Assembly: GCF_943913695.1 (NCBI RefSeq)
Contig: NZ_CALTZE010000067.1
Location: forward strand, 1 to 21,450
Length of the DNA: 21,450 nt
Reading direction: 5' to 3'
Source: an uncultured Marmoricola sp.
GTDB lineage: Bacteria > Actinomycetota > Actinomycetes > Propionibacteriales > Nocardioidaceae
Below, piece by piece: positions 7,912 to 15,443 of this stretch. The notes beneath the pieces are model-generated. The model was given only the letters and a program-made list of their open reading frames with translations, searched no databases and was not told the DNA's origin. Positions within the stretch are counted from its first letter, which is position 1; each line of letters opens with the position of its first letter. Position numbers and translations under genes: made by a program.

Positions 7912-8921
7912 GCGTGCTCGACCTCGGGGGTCGGGATGTGGTGGGTGCCGATCCGCTGCCGGAAGACCCAGTAGGTCCACGACTGGTAGGCCAGCACGAT
8001 CGGGGTGAAGATCAGCGCGACGACGGTCATGATCTTCAACGTGTACGCCGTCGCGGAGGCGTTGGCGGTCGTGAGCGAGACGCCGTCGGCCAGCGAGGTG
8101 GGCATCACGTCGGGGAAGAGCGCCAGGAACAGCCCCGCCACGCCGAGGGCGATCGCGACGAATGTGCCGAGGAAGGCCCAGCCCTCACGCCCCAGTGCCG
8201 CCAGCAGGATGCCGGCCACCAGGGCCGCCGCCGCGACCACGAAGGCGGCCGCCGAGGCGATGGTGCCGGTCATCAGCTGCGTCCAGCTCAAGAACGCGAC
8301 GGCGACGACCGCGGCGGCGATGCCCAGCTTCTGGGACAGGTCACGCGCGCGGTAGCGGATCGGCCCGTCGGTCTTGAGCGCGATGAACATCGCGCCGTGG
8401 GTCAGGAAGAGCAGCAGCGTCATCGCCCCGCCCAGCAGGGCGTAGGGGTTGAGCAGGTTGAAGAAGCCGCCGACGTACTCCAGGTCGGCGTCGATCGGCA
8501 CCCCGCGCAGGATGTTGGCGAAGGCCACGCCCCACAGCAGCGACGGCACGAAGGAGCCGACGATGATCGCGAGGTCCCAGCGCTGCTTCCACTCCTCGTG
8601 GGAGCGCTTGTGGCGGTACTCGAAGGCGACGCCACGCACGATCAGCGCGAGCAGGATCAGCAGCAGCGGCAGGTAGAACCCGCTGAAGAGGGTGGCGTAC
8701 CACTCCGGGAAGGCGGCGAAGGTGGCGCCACCCGCGACGAGCAGCCACACCTCGTTGCCGTCCCAGACCGGGCCGATGGTGTTGATCAGCACGCGTCGCT
8801 CGGTGTCGTCGCGTCCCAGCACCGGGAGCAGCATGCCGACACCGAAGTCGAAGCCCTCCAGGCAGAAGTAGCCCATCCACAGCACGGCGATCAGGGCGAA
8901 CCAGACGGTCGTGAGCTCCAT
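7908..8921 (-). CDS. cydB: Cytochrome bd ubiquinol/menaquinol oxidase subunit II
   Basis: CydB is the structural membrane subunit of the high-affinity terminal oxidase cytochrome bd. The 337-residue protein opens with MELTTVWFALIAVLWMGYFCLEGFDFGVGMLLP, a family hallmark around the first helix, followed by GPVWDGNEVWLLVAGGATFAAFP and WYATLFSGFYLPLLL. Eight or more hydrophobic helices follow, which is the usual length and plan for the family in actinobacteria. The ATG at 8921 lies 11 bases after the cydA stop and has AGAGGA upstream. Its stop overlaps the cydDC start by four bases, so cydA, cydB and cydDC are one transcription unit. No separate CydX-like small subunit could be recognised between or beside the genes. 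Confidence 0.96.
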   Translation of the reverse strand: MELTTVWFALIAVLWMGYFCLEGFDFGVGMLLPVLGRDDTERRVLINTIGPVWDGNEVWLLVAGGATFAAFPEWYATLFSGFYLPLLLILLALIVRGVAFEYRHKRSHEEWKQRWDLAIIVGSFVPSLLWGVAFANILRGVPIDADLEYVGGFFNLLNPYALLGGAMTLLLFLTHGAMFIALKTDGPIRYRARDLSQKLGIAAAVVAVAFLSWTQLMTGTIASAAAFVVAAAALVAGILLAALGREGWAFLGTFVAIALGVAGLFLALFPDVMPTSLADGVSLTTANASATAYTLKIMTVVALIFTPIVLAYQSWTYWVFRQRIGTHHIPTPEVEHA

Positions 8922-8932
8922 GACCAGTCCTC

Positions 8933-10402
8933 TCAGTACGCGAACGCCAGCGGGCGGTCGGAGTCGTTGTCGGGGTCGTTGTCGTCGCCGCCGGCGGCGG
9001 GCTCGGGGATCTCCTCGGCGCCCTTGCGGATCGTCATCAGCAGCAGCTTGACCTCGACCACGGCGAGGACGCCGTAGACCAGGGTGAGCAGGCTGAGCGA
9101 GGTGATCACCTCGGCCGCGGAGACGCCGGGCGAGACGGCACGGTCGGTAGTCATCAGGCCGAAGACGGCCCAGGGCTGGCGACCTACCTCGGTGAAGATC
9201 CAGCCGGCGCTGTTGGCGGCGAGCGGCAGCAGCGGCAGCGACACCGCCGTCCACAGCAGGGGCTTGCCCATCGGCACCCGGTCCTTGCGGGTGGCCCAGA
9301 GCAGCCACGCCGCGCCGGCCGCGGCGAGCAGGCCGAAGCCGATCATCAGCCGGAAGGTCCAGTAGGTCAGCGGGATCATCGGGGTGTAGTCACCCGGGGA
9401 GTAGTAGGCGGCGCCCGGGTCGGTGCCGTACTCCTCGCGGTACTGCTCGCGCAGCTCGTTGATGCCGACCACCTCGGCGGAGGTGTTGCCCTCGGCGAGG
9501 AAGGACAGCAGTCCCGGCACCTTGACCGCGAACTTCTCCTCCGAGCCGTCCAGCGAGCCGACGGTGAAGACGGAGAAGTCCGCCGAGGACTCGGTGTCGT
9601 AGAGCGCCTCCGCCGCCGCCATCTTCATCGGCTGCACGTCGGTCATGATCTTGCCCTGGATGTCGCCGGTGATCGCGACGCCGATGCCGGCGACCAGCAC
9701 CAGGGCGGCGCCCGTACGCAGTGCCTTGCGGTAGAGCGCGCGCTCGCCGGGCTCCTCGCTGCGGGGTCCGCGGGTCATCAGCCAGAAGGCGATGCCGGCG
9801 ACGAAGGCGCCCGCGGTGAGGTAGGCCGAGAGCACGACGTGCGGGAAGGTCACCAGCTGCACCTTGTTGAGCAGCACCGCGGCGAAGTCGTTCATCTCCG
9901 CGCGTCCGGTGTCGGGGTTGTAGGCGTAGCCGACGGGGTTCTGCATCCAGGAGTTGGCCGCCAGGATGAAGTAGGCCGAGGCCAGCGTGCCGAGGTGCAC
10001 CAGCACCATGCAGCCGGCGTGGACCTTCTCCGGCAGCCGCTGCCAGCCGAAGATCCACAGGCCGAGGAAGGTCGACTCGAGGAAGAAGGCCAGCAGGCCC
10101 TCGACCGCGAGCGGGGCGCCGAAGACGTCGCCGACGAAGCGGGAGTAGTCGCTCCAGTTCATGCCGAACTGGAACTCCTGCACGATCCCCGTCACCACGC
10201 CGAGGGCGAAGTTGATGAGGAAGAGCTTGCCGAAGAACTTGGTCAGGCGCAGCCACTGCTCGTTGCGGGTGCGGATCCACGCGATCTCATAGCCCGCGAC
10301 CATCGCGGAGAGACCGATCGTGATCGGCACGAAGAGGAAGTGGTACACGGTCAGAATGGCGAATTGCCAGCGTGCGATGTCAGTCGGGTCCACGTCCCCC
10401 AT
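8933..10402 (-). CDS. cydA: Cytochrome bd ubiquinol/menaquinol oxidase subunit I
   Basis: CydA carries the three haems of cytochrome bd and oxidises quinol while reducing O2 to water at very low oxygen. The 489-residue protein contains the haem-ligand histidine in TVYHFLFVPITIG (H21), the glutamates in IVQEFQFGMNW and in AVEGLLAFFLEST, a second haem histidine in VTFPHVVLSAYL, the methionine ligand region TYWTFRLMIGFG and the GRQPW motif. The segment after the quinol-site region (about residues 255-330) is short, so this is the short Q-loop subtype usual in actinobacteria. I give the ATG at 10402; a GTG three codons later (10393) would yield MDPTDIARWQF, which resembles many CydA N-termini better, and is a real alternative. 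A DosR-type box lies 50 bases upstream. Confidence 0.96.
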   Translation of the reverse strand: MGDVDPTDIARWQFAILTVYHFLFVPITIGLSAMVAGYEIAWIRTRNEQWLRLTKFFGKLFLINFALGVVTGIVQEFQFGMNWSDYSRFVGDVFGAPLAVEGLLAFFLESTFLGLWIFGWQRLPEKVHAGCMVLVHLGTLASAYFILAANSWMQNPVGYAYNPDTGRAEMNDFAAVLLNKVQLVTFPHVVLSAYLTAGAFVAGIAFWLMTRGPRSEEPGERALYRKALRTGAALVLVAGIGVAITGDIQGKIMTDVQPMKMAAAEALYDTESSADFSVFTVGSLDGSEEKFAVKVPGLLSFLAEGNTSAEVVGINELREQYREEYGTDPGAAYYSPGDYTPMIPLTYWTFRLMIGFGLLAAAGAAWLLWATRKDRVPMGKPLLWTAVSLPLLPLAANSAGWIFTEVGRQPWAVFGLMTTDRAVSPGVSAAEVITSLSLLTLVYGVLAVVEVKLLLMTIRKGAEEIPEPAAGGDDNDPDNDSDRPLAFAY

Positions 10403-10452
10403 CCCACGCCCCGGGCACCACCCGCTCCCACGGTCGGCGGTCCCCGGACCTC

Positions 10453-10466
10453 GGGACCTAGGTCCC
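10453..10466 (-). promoter_or_regulatory. DosR/DevR-type box upstream of cydA
   Basis: GGGACCTAGGTCCC is a perfect 14-bp palindrome fitting GGGAC-N4-GTCCC, with C on the left and G on the right flank as in the consensus. It lies 50 bases before the cydA ATG and overlaps the stop codon of the Acg-like gene. A second small palindrome, GGTCC-cc-GGACC (10439-10450), sits between it and cydA. It may be a degenerate second site. Confidence 0.65.
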
Positions 10467-11414
10467 GTCCGGGCCGTCTGCTGAGACCGGCCCCTCGGGG
10501 TCCAGCAGCAGGTCGGCCACGGGCCGGCGCGGCGTACGACGCACCCCGCTACGACCGATCGCCTGCCAGCCGATGCGCAGCAGCAGGTGCGGGCGCAGCC
10601 AGCCGCCGAGCACCTCGCGCCGCAGCGCCTCGCGGGTGCGCGGCACCTCCACGGGCTGGCTCAGCGGCACGACGGAGAGGCCGAGCCGGGTGGCCTCGAG
10701 CCACAGCGCGCTCAGCCCCTGACCGGTGCGCAGCCACGCGCGGCGGTCGTCCTCGACGTCGCCGAGCACGATCACCCCGTCGGAGCCCCGCAGGTCGTCG
10801 TCGGGCTCGCGGCGCCGCTCCAGCAGCCCGTCGTGGGGGCTGTGCTCGAGCCAGTCCAGCTGCTCGGCGACGGCCGCGCGGTCCTGCGCCTGCAGCTCGG
10901 CCGCGCGGCGTACGACGCGCTCGAGCCGGAAACGGTCGACGGCGTCGACCACCGGGAGCGCGGTGGTGCCCCAGGGGGTGGCCACGGAGGCCAGCTCGAC
11001 CAGCCGCTCGTCGTCGACCGGCCAGGTGGTGAAGCGGCGCCGGTCGGTGCAGCGCCAGAAGATCGCGTCGAGCCGCGCCCCCGCGTCGGGCGGCGGTGGC
11101 CAGCGCACGAAGGCCACCCGGGCCAGCAGGGTCGGGTGGTGGGGCTCCGGCAGCAGCTGCACGTGCGGCTCCCAGCCGAGCGCGGACGCGGCGACCTGCA
11201 GGTGGTGCAGCGAGGCACCGCACGAGATCACCAGGTTGCGGTCCTCCGGGTCCTCGGCGGGCAGCCGTCGCCGCGGGTCGGCGTGCAGCTCGAGCTGACG
11301 TGGGAGCACGCGCCACGCCCAGGGCTGGGTGTTGTGGGTGCTCGGCGCATGGGCCGCGAGCTCGACCATCCGCACCGCGACGCGGTGCGGGAGGAGGGTC
11401 GTGGTGGCCGGCAT
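10458..11414 (-). CDS. Acg-family nitroreductase-fold protein
   Basis: The 318-residue protein has the double nitroreductase-like fold of the Acg family, whose mycobacterial members Rv2032, Rv3127 and Rv3131 belong to the DosR dormancy regulon (family knowledge). The N-terminal HAPSTHNTQPWAWRV (about residues 21-35) is the family hallmark. It is followed by RNLVISCGASLHHLQVAA, RCTDRRRFTTWPV and a C-terminal GQGLSALWLEATRLGLSVVPLSQPVEV block. In the studied relatives FMN binding is buried and ordinary nitroreductase activity is weak or absent, so the reaction cannot be assigned. The ATG at 11414 has only a weak ribosome binding site. The gene is divergent from devR and shares a DosR box 36 bases from its start, an arrangement that recalls Rv3131 lying next to devR-devS in M. 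tuberculosis. The next gene on this strand is cydA, 55 bases on. Confidence 0.85.
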   Translation of the reverse strand: MPATTTLLPHRVAVRMVELAAHAPSTHNTQPWAWRVLPRQLELHADPRRRLPAEDPEDRNLVISCGASLHHLQVAASALGWEPHVQLLPEPHHPTLLARVAFVRWPPPPDAGARLDAIFWRCTDRRRFTTWPVDDERLVELASVATPWGTTALPVVDAVDRFRLERVVRRAAELQAQDRAAVAEQLDWLEHSPHDGLLERRREPDDDLRGSDGVIVLGDVEDDRRAWLRTGQGLSALWLEATRLGLSVVPLSQPVEVPRTREALRREVLGGWLRPHLLLRIGWQAIGRSGVRRTPRRPVADLLLDPEGPVSADGPDGT

Positions 11415-11450
11415 GTGACCCAGGCTGTGCCCCGCGGCGTCGGCCGGGCA

Positions 11451-11464
11451 GGGACGAAGGTCCC
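11451..11464. promoter_or_regulatory. DosR/DevR-type box between the Acg-like gene and devR
   Basis: GGGACGAAGGTCCC, followed by GAA, matches the right flank of the DosR consensus (TTSGGGACTWWAGTCCCSAA). It is 36 bases from the Acg-like start and 57 bases from the devR start. It can therefore serve both directions and would make devR autoregulated. Confidence 0.7.
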
Positions 11465-11509
11465 GAACGGGCGGGCCGTGGAGCACGAGTGCGGGTGGCC
11501 GCGGGGGTC

Positions 11510-11515
11510 TACGGT
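11510..11515 (+). promoter_or_regulatory. Probable -10 of devR (leaderless or near-leaderless transcript)
   Basis: TACGGT fits the actinobacterial TANNNT -10 and ends 6 bases before the devR ATG. Transcription would then start at or next to the start codon. The DosR box is centred about 64 bases upstream of that point. Confidence 0.35.
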
Positions 11516-11521
11516 GGTGGC

Positions 11522-12157
11522 ATGCCGATCCGTGTCTACCTGCTCGACGACCACGAGATCGTCCGCCGCGGCATCCGGGAGCTGCTGGAGAGCGAGCCCG
11601 ACATCGTCGTGGTCGGCGAGTCCGGCCTGGCCGCCGAGGCCACCCGGCACATCCCCGCCTGCCGGCCCGACGTCGCGATCCTCGACGGGCGCCTGCCCGA
11701 CGGCTCCGGCATCGACGTGTGCCGCGACGTCCGCTCCGTCGATCCGTCGATCAAGGCGCTGGTGCTCACCTCCTACGACGACGACGACGCGCTCTTCGCC
11801 GCGATCATGGCCGGCGCGGCGGGCTACGTGCTCAAGCAGGTGCGCGGCAACGACCTCATCGACATGGTGCGCCGCGTGGCCGCCGGGCAGTCGACGCTCG
11901 ACCCGTCGGTGACCGCCGCGGTGCTCGAGCGGGTGCGCCACGGCACGCCCCGCGACCACGAGCTCGACGCGCTCACCGAGCAGGAGCAGCGCATCCTCGA
12001 CCTGATCGGGCAGGGCATGACCAACCGTCAGATCGCCGGCGAGCTGTTCCTGGCCGAGAAGACGGTGAAGAACTACGTCTCCTCCATGCTCGCCAAGCTC
12101 GGCCTGACCAGCCGCACCCAGGCCGCGATCTTCGCCGTCAAGCACGCCCAGTCGTGA
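11522..12157 (+). CDS. devR: DevR/DosR-like NarL-family response regulator
   Basis: The 211-residue protein has an N-terminal receiver domain (acidic pair D9/D10, phospho-acceptor D55 in VAILDGRLPDGSG, the LTSY switch threonine and the GYVLK lysine) and a C-terminal LuxR/NarL helix-turn-helix. Its LAEKTVKNYVSSMLAKLGL recognition region is almost the same as in M. tuberculosis DosR; K180, K183 and N184 correspond to the DosR DNA-contacting K179, K182 and N183 (recalled numbering). This predicts binding to GGGAC-N4-GTCCC boxes, three of which are in this window. The ATG at 11522 follows GGTGG. The stop overlaps the devS start as GTGA, so the pair is coupled. The symbol is given by similarity; orthology was not tested. 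Confidence 0.88.
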   Translation: MPIRVYLLDDHEIVRRGIRELLESEPDIVVVGESGLAAEATRHIPACRPDVAILDGRLPDGSGIDVCRDVRSVDPSIKALVLTSYDDDDALFAAIMAGAAGYVLKQVRGNDLIDMVRRVAAGQSTLDPSVTAAVLERVRHGTPRDHELDALTEQEQRILDLIGQGMTNRQIAGELFLAEKTVKNYVSSMLAKLGLTSRTQAAIFAVKHAQS

Positions 12158-13305
12158 CCGGCGCGCCCCTGCACGGGCAGCGGCTGCTCCTCGACGCGGT
12201 GCTGACGCTGGCCAGCGACCTCCAGCTCGACGGCGTCCTGGCGCGGCTGGTGCGTACCGCCAGCGAGCTGGTCGGGGCGCGCTACGCCGCCCTCGGCGTG
12301 CTCGCGACGCACGAGCCCAGCGGGTCCGGCACGCGGCTGCGCACCTTCGTGCACCACGGCATCGACCCCGAGCAGGTCGTGCAGATCGGGGAGCTGCCCT
12401 CGGGACACGGGCTGCTGGGCCTGATCATCGACCACCCCGAGCCGCTGCGGCTGGCCGACATCGCCCGTCACCCCGCGTCCTACGGCTTCCCCGACCACCA
12501 CCCGCCGATGAGCTCCTTCCTGGGCGTGCCCGTGCGGATCCGCGACCAGGTCTTCGGCAACCTCTACCTCACCGAGAAGACCGGCGGGGGCGACTTCACC
12601 CAGGAGGACGAGGACGTGGTCGTGGCGCTCGCCGCAGCGGCCGGCGTCGCGATCGACAACGCCCGGCTCTTCGAGGACGCCGCCCGACGCCGCGAGGACG
12701 CCGAGCGGCTCGCGCTGCTGGAGGACCGCGACCGGATCGCCCGCGACCTGCACGACCTGGTGATCCAGCGGCTCTTCGCCGTGGGTCTGAGCCTGCAGGG
12801 CACCGCGCGCCGGATCGACGACGCGGAGGTCGCCGTGCGCCTGGAGCAGGCCGTCGACGACCTCGACGACACCATCCGCGACATCCGGCGCTCGATCTTC
12901 GCCCTGGGCTCGGTCGAGGGCTCCTCCGACGTGCAGGCCGAGGTCACCCGGATCGTGGAGCGCGCGGCGACGGCGCTGAAGTTCCGCCCCACGCTGACCA
13001 TCGAGGGCCCGGTGCGCACCCTGGTCTCGACCTCGCTCGCCCCCGACCTGCTCGCCGTGCTCGGCGAGGCGCTGTCCAACGTCAGCCGCCACGCGGCCGC
13101 CTCGGCCGTCTCGGTCGCGCTGCGCGCCACCCCCCGCACCATCGAGCTGGTCGTCACCGACGACGGCACCGGCCTGCCGCCCGACGCCGTCGAGAGCGGC
13201 CTGGCCAACATGCGCTCGCGCGCGCTCGCGCGCGGCGGCCGCTGCACCGTCGAGTCGTCGTCCGCCTCGGGCACCACGCTGCGCTGGAGCGTGCCGGTGG
13301 AGTGA
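12154..13305 (+). CDS. devS: DevS/DosS-like sensor histidine kinase with a single GAF domain
   Basis: The 383-residue kinase starts at a GTG overlapping the devR stop. Domains: one GAF domain (about 15-175) with VGARYAALGVL, SGHGLLGLIIDHPEPLRL, GFPDHHPPMSSFLGVPVRIRDQVFGNLYLTEK and AAAAGVAIDNARL; a HisKA_3 dimerisation domain with phospho-acceptor H200 in RIARDLHDLVIQRLF; and an HATPase_c domain with ALSNVSRHA and DDGTGL. The GAF sequence is very like GAF-A of mycobacterial DosS/DosT, where a histidine binds the O2/redox-sensing haem; H115 or H116 in DHHPPM falls in that region, so haem binding is inferred. Mycobacterial DosS/DosT have two GAF domains and are near 570-580 residues, so this one is shorter. 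No membrane helix is seen. Its end faces mftF with 6 bp between. Confidence 0.88.
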   Translation: MTGAPLHGQRLLLDAVLTLASDLQLDGVLARLVRTASELVGARYAALGVLATHEPSGSGTRLRTFVHHGIDPEQVVQIGELPSGHGLLGLIIDHPEPLRLADIARHPASYGFPDHHPPMSSFLGVPVRIRDQVFGNLYLTEKTGGGDFTQEDEDVVVALAAAAGVAIDNARLFEDAARRREDAERLALLEDRDRIARDLHDLVIQRLFAVGLSLQGTARRIDDAEVAVRLEQAVDDLDDTIRDIRRSIFALGSVEGSSDVQAEVTRIVERAATALKFRPTLTIEGPVRTLVSTSLAPDLLAVLGEALSNVSRHAAASAVSVALRATPRTIELVVTDDGTGLPPDAVESGLANMRSRALARGGRCTVESSSASGTTLRWSVPVE

Positions 13306-13311
13306 GGCGTG

Positions 13312-14718
13312 TCAGCGTCTGCGCAGCACCCGCACGCCGACACAGGCGAGCGAGCGGGCGCGGAAGACGCCGGACCAGAGGCCGGCGCCGTACGCCGCGT
13401 CGTCGAGACGGCGGCCGAGCAGGGTGGCGGGGAGCTCGGATGGGGGCGCCTCGGGGAGCGCCTGGAGCGTGTCGACGACCAATGCCGTCGCGACCATCCG
13501 CCGCGCCGTACGGCTGACCAGGCAGGCGGCGAGCACGGGCGGCAACCAATGGCGCAGCGCCAGGGCCGACTGCTGGCGCACCGACCAGCCGAGCCCGCGC
13601 AGCGCCAGCCGCGCGGCCTCCGCGCGGCGGCCGGGCAGGTCGTCGGGGAGGTTGCGCTCGACGACGCGGGCGGCGCGCCACGTCGCCGCCGCGACCACCG
13701 GCAGCGACCAGCGGCGACGCAGCAGCACCGCCGCGCCGGCCACGGCCATCGCCGGAGAGAGCACGGCGACCGCGGTGTGGGAGCCGTGGCGCGCGGCGAG
13801 CGGGGCGCCGCCGGTGCCGTAGAGGTACTTGCGGCCCAGCCAGTCGCGCACCGTGGTGCGGGTGTCGTGGTCGGCGCGCTCGGTGGGGTCGTAGCGCACC
13901 GTGCGGCCGGCGGCGACCAGGCGCCACACCAGGTCGACGTCCTCCCCCACCCGCATGTCGGAGGAGAAGCCGTCGCCGAGGTCGGCGACGCGCCCGACGA
14001 GGCACGCGCTCGGCAGCCAGGCCACCGCCGCGCCGGGGCGCACCTCGCAGGCGACCTCCCCCAGCGCCAGGGAGGAGGAGCGCTGGTCGAAGCGCTCGAA
14101 CCACCGCGGCTGCTCGGCGAGCGCACGACTGCCCACCAGGGGTCCGGCCAGCGCGACCCGCGGGTCGCTGAGGTGGCGCGCCAGGCGCAGCAGGGTCGCG
14201 GTGTCGACCTGCACGTCGGAGTCGACGAAGGCGACGTAGGCCGTGCGCACGTGGCGCAGCCCGGCGTTGCGGGCGACGGCGGGGCCGCCGTTGGCGGGCA
14301 GCGCCACGAGGTGGGCGCCGTGGCGCAGCGCCACCGCGCGCACGGCAGCCGGGTCGTGCGAGGCGTCGTCGACCACGAGCACGTGGAGCCGGCCGCCGAG
14401 CCGGCTCAGGCAGCGGTCGAGCTGGGGCGCGCGGTCGCGGATCGGCACCACCACGGTCAGGTCGGCGGGGTCGACGTCGTGGTGGTCGAGCACGGGGTCG
14501 GCGACGTTGGCGCGCAGCAGCCGCTCCGCCAGCCGGGCACTGGTGCGATCACCGACCCGCAGCTCACCGGCACCGACCAGCCGCTGCGCCGGTGCGCCGA
14601 GGCGGATCACGCGCAGCGGCGAGCCCCCGACGAGCACCCGCCCTCCGTCGAGGCGGCGTACGTCGCGACGCACCCGCACCCGGAAGCCCTCGGGCAGTGC
14701 CGGGGCGGCGGCGCTCAC
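13312..14718 (-). CDS. mftF: Mycofactocin glycosyltransferase MftF
   Basis: MftF adds beta-1,4-linked glucose units to premycofactocin, giving the oligoglycosylated cofactor. The 468-residue protein begins with a domain of about 80 residues (PEGFRVRVRRDVRRLDGGRV, with GGSPLRVIRL) that is typical of MftF. A GT2 domain follows: TVVVPIRDRAPQLDRCL, VVDDASHD, the metal-binding DSD in YVAFVDSDVQVD, and GEDVDLVWRLVAAG, with a YDPTERADHDTRTT segment. The last third contains hydrophobic, probably membrane-attached helices (HTAVAVLSPAMAVAGAAVLL and HWLPPVLAACLVS). The start is a GTG at 14718 overlapping the SDR stop as GTGA. It is the last gene of the mft operon and ends 6 bases from the convergent devS stop, with no hairpin between. 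Confidence 0.93.
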   Translation of the reverse strand: MSAAAPALPEGFRVRVRRDVRRLDGGRVLVGGSPLRVIRLGAPAQRLVGAGELRVGDRTSARLAERLLRANVADPVLDHHDVDPADLTVVVPIRDRAPQLDRCLSRLGGRLHVLVVDDASHDPAAVRAVALRHGAHLVALPANGGPAVARNAGLRHVRTAYVAFVDSDVQVDTATLLRLARHLSDPRVALAGPLVGSRALAEQPRWFERFDQRSSSLALGEVACEVRPGAAVAWLPSACLVGRVADLGDGFSSDMRVGEDVDLVWRLVAAGRTVRYDPTERADHDTRTTVRDWLGRKYLYGTGGAPLAARHGSHTAVAVLSPAMAVAGAAVLLRRRWSLPVVAAATWRAARVVERNLPDDLPGRRAEAARLALRGLGWSVRQQSALALRHWLPPVLAACLVSRTARRMVATALVVDTLQALPEAPPSELPATLLGRRLDDAAYGAGLWSGVFRARSLACVGVRVLRRR

Positions 14719-15443
14719 GAGAAGCCACCGTCGGCGTGGACCACGCCGCCGTTGAGCACCGCGGCGGCCGGTGAGCAGCAGAAGGCGATCGTGGCGGCCA
14801 CCTCCTCGGGCTCCAGGAGCCGGCCGAGCAGCTGCGGCTCGGCGAGCTGCTCCTCGGTGACGTCGTAGAGCTGCGCGGTGGCGCGCAGCATCGGCGTGCG
14901 CGTGGACCCCGGCGAGACGGCGACGGCCGTCACGCCGCGGCCCGCGAGGTCGGCAGCCAGTCCGCGCACCACGCCGAGCACGGCGTGCTTGGCCACGACG
15001 TAGGCCGCCAGGCCGAAGAGACCGCGGTGGGCGGCCGCGGAGGCCACGGCCACGAAGCGGCAGCCGGCCGGGTCGGGCTGGGCGAGCAGCGTCGGCACCG
15101 TCGCGGCGGCGGTGAGCCAGACGCTGCGGGCGTCGGACTCCCACAGCGCGTCGAGCTCGCCCTCCGGGGTCTCCCACAGCGGGGCGCCGCCCCCCATCAC
15201 CGCGGCGGCGGCCACGACGGCGTCCAGCCGGCCCCACCGCTCGAGCGTGGCGCGCACCGCGCCGTCGAGCTCCGAGCGCAACCGGGCGTCGGCGCGCACG
15301 GGCAGCACGTCGGGGGCGGTGAGGTCGAGGACGGCGTGGTCGAGGTCGAGCGCGGTGACGACGTAGCCCTCGGCCCTCAGCGCGTCGACCGTGGCGCGCC
15401 CGATCCCGCCGGCTGCCCCGGTCACCAGGGCGACCCGGCTCAC
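14715..15443 (-). CDS. SDR-family oxidoreductase of the mycofactocin cluster
   Basis: The 242-residue protein is a classical short-chain dehydrogenase: GAAGGIGRA nucleotide-binding loop (residues about 8-16), a catalytic serine in VAVASAAAHRG, YVVAK as the YxxxK catalytic pair, and SPGSTRTPM. It lies between mftE and mftF, overlapping both by GTGA junctions, so it is made together with the cofactor-synthesis enzymes. Known mycofactocin-dependent SDRs hold their NAD(H) tightly and pass electrons to mycofactocin; they are often about 270 residues with an insertion near the NAD site. This protein is shorter and may belong to the second, cluster-bound SDR subfamily described for mft loci. The substrate is unknown, and a modifying role in cofactor synthesis is also possible. 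Confidence 0.85.
   Translation of the reverse strand: MSRVALVTGAAGGIGRATVDALRAEGYVVTALDLDHAVLDLTAPDVLPVRADARLRSELDGAVRATLERWGRLDAVVAAAAVMGGGAPLWETPEGELDALWESDARSVWLTAAATVPTLLAQPDPAGCRFVAVASAAAHRGLFGLAAYVVAKHAVLGVVRGLAADLAGRGVTAVAVSPGSTRTPMLRATAQLYDVTEEQLAEPQLLGRLLEPEEVAATIAFCCSPAAAVLNGGVVHADGGFS

Noticed and set aside
4366..7974. 1202-codon open frame on the plus strand
   Set aside because: It lies opposite cydDC and the DoxX gene, both of which have clear family motifs. Its translation is Arg/Gly/His-rich with no recognisable domain, an artefact of high GC at third positions.
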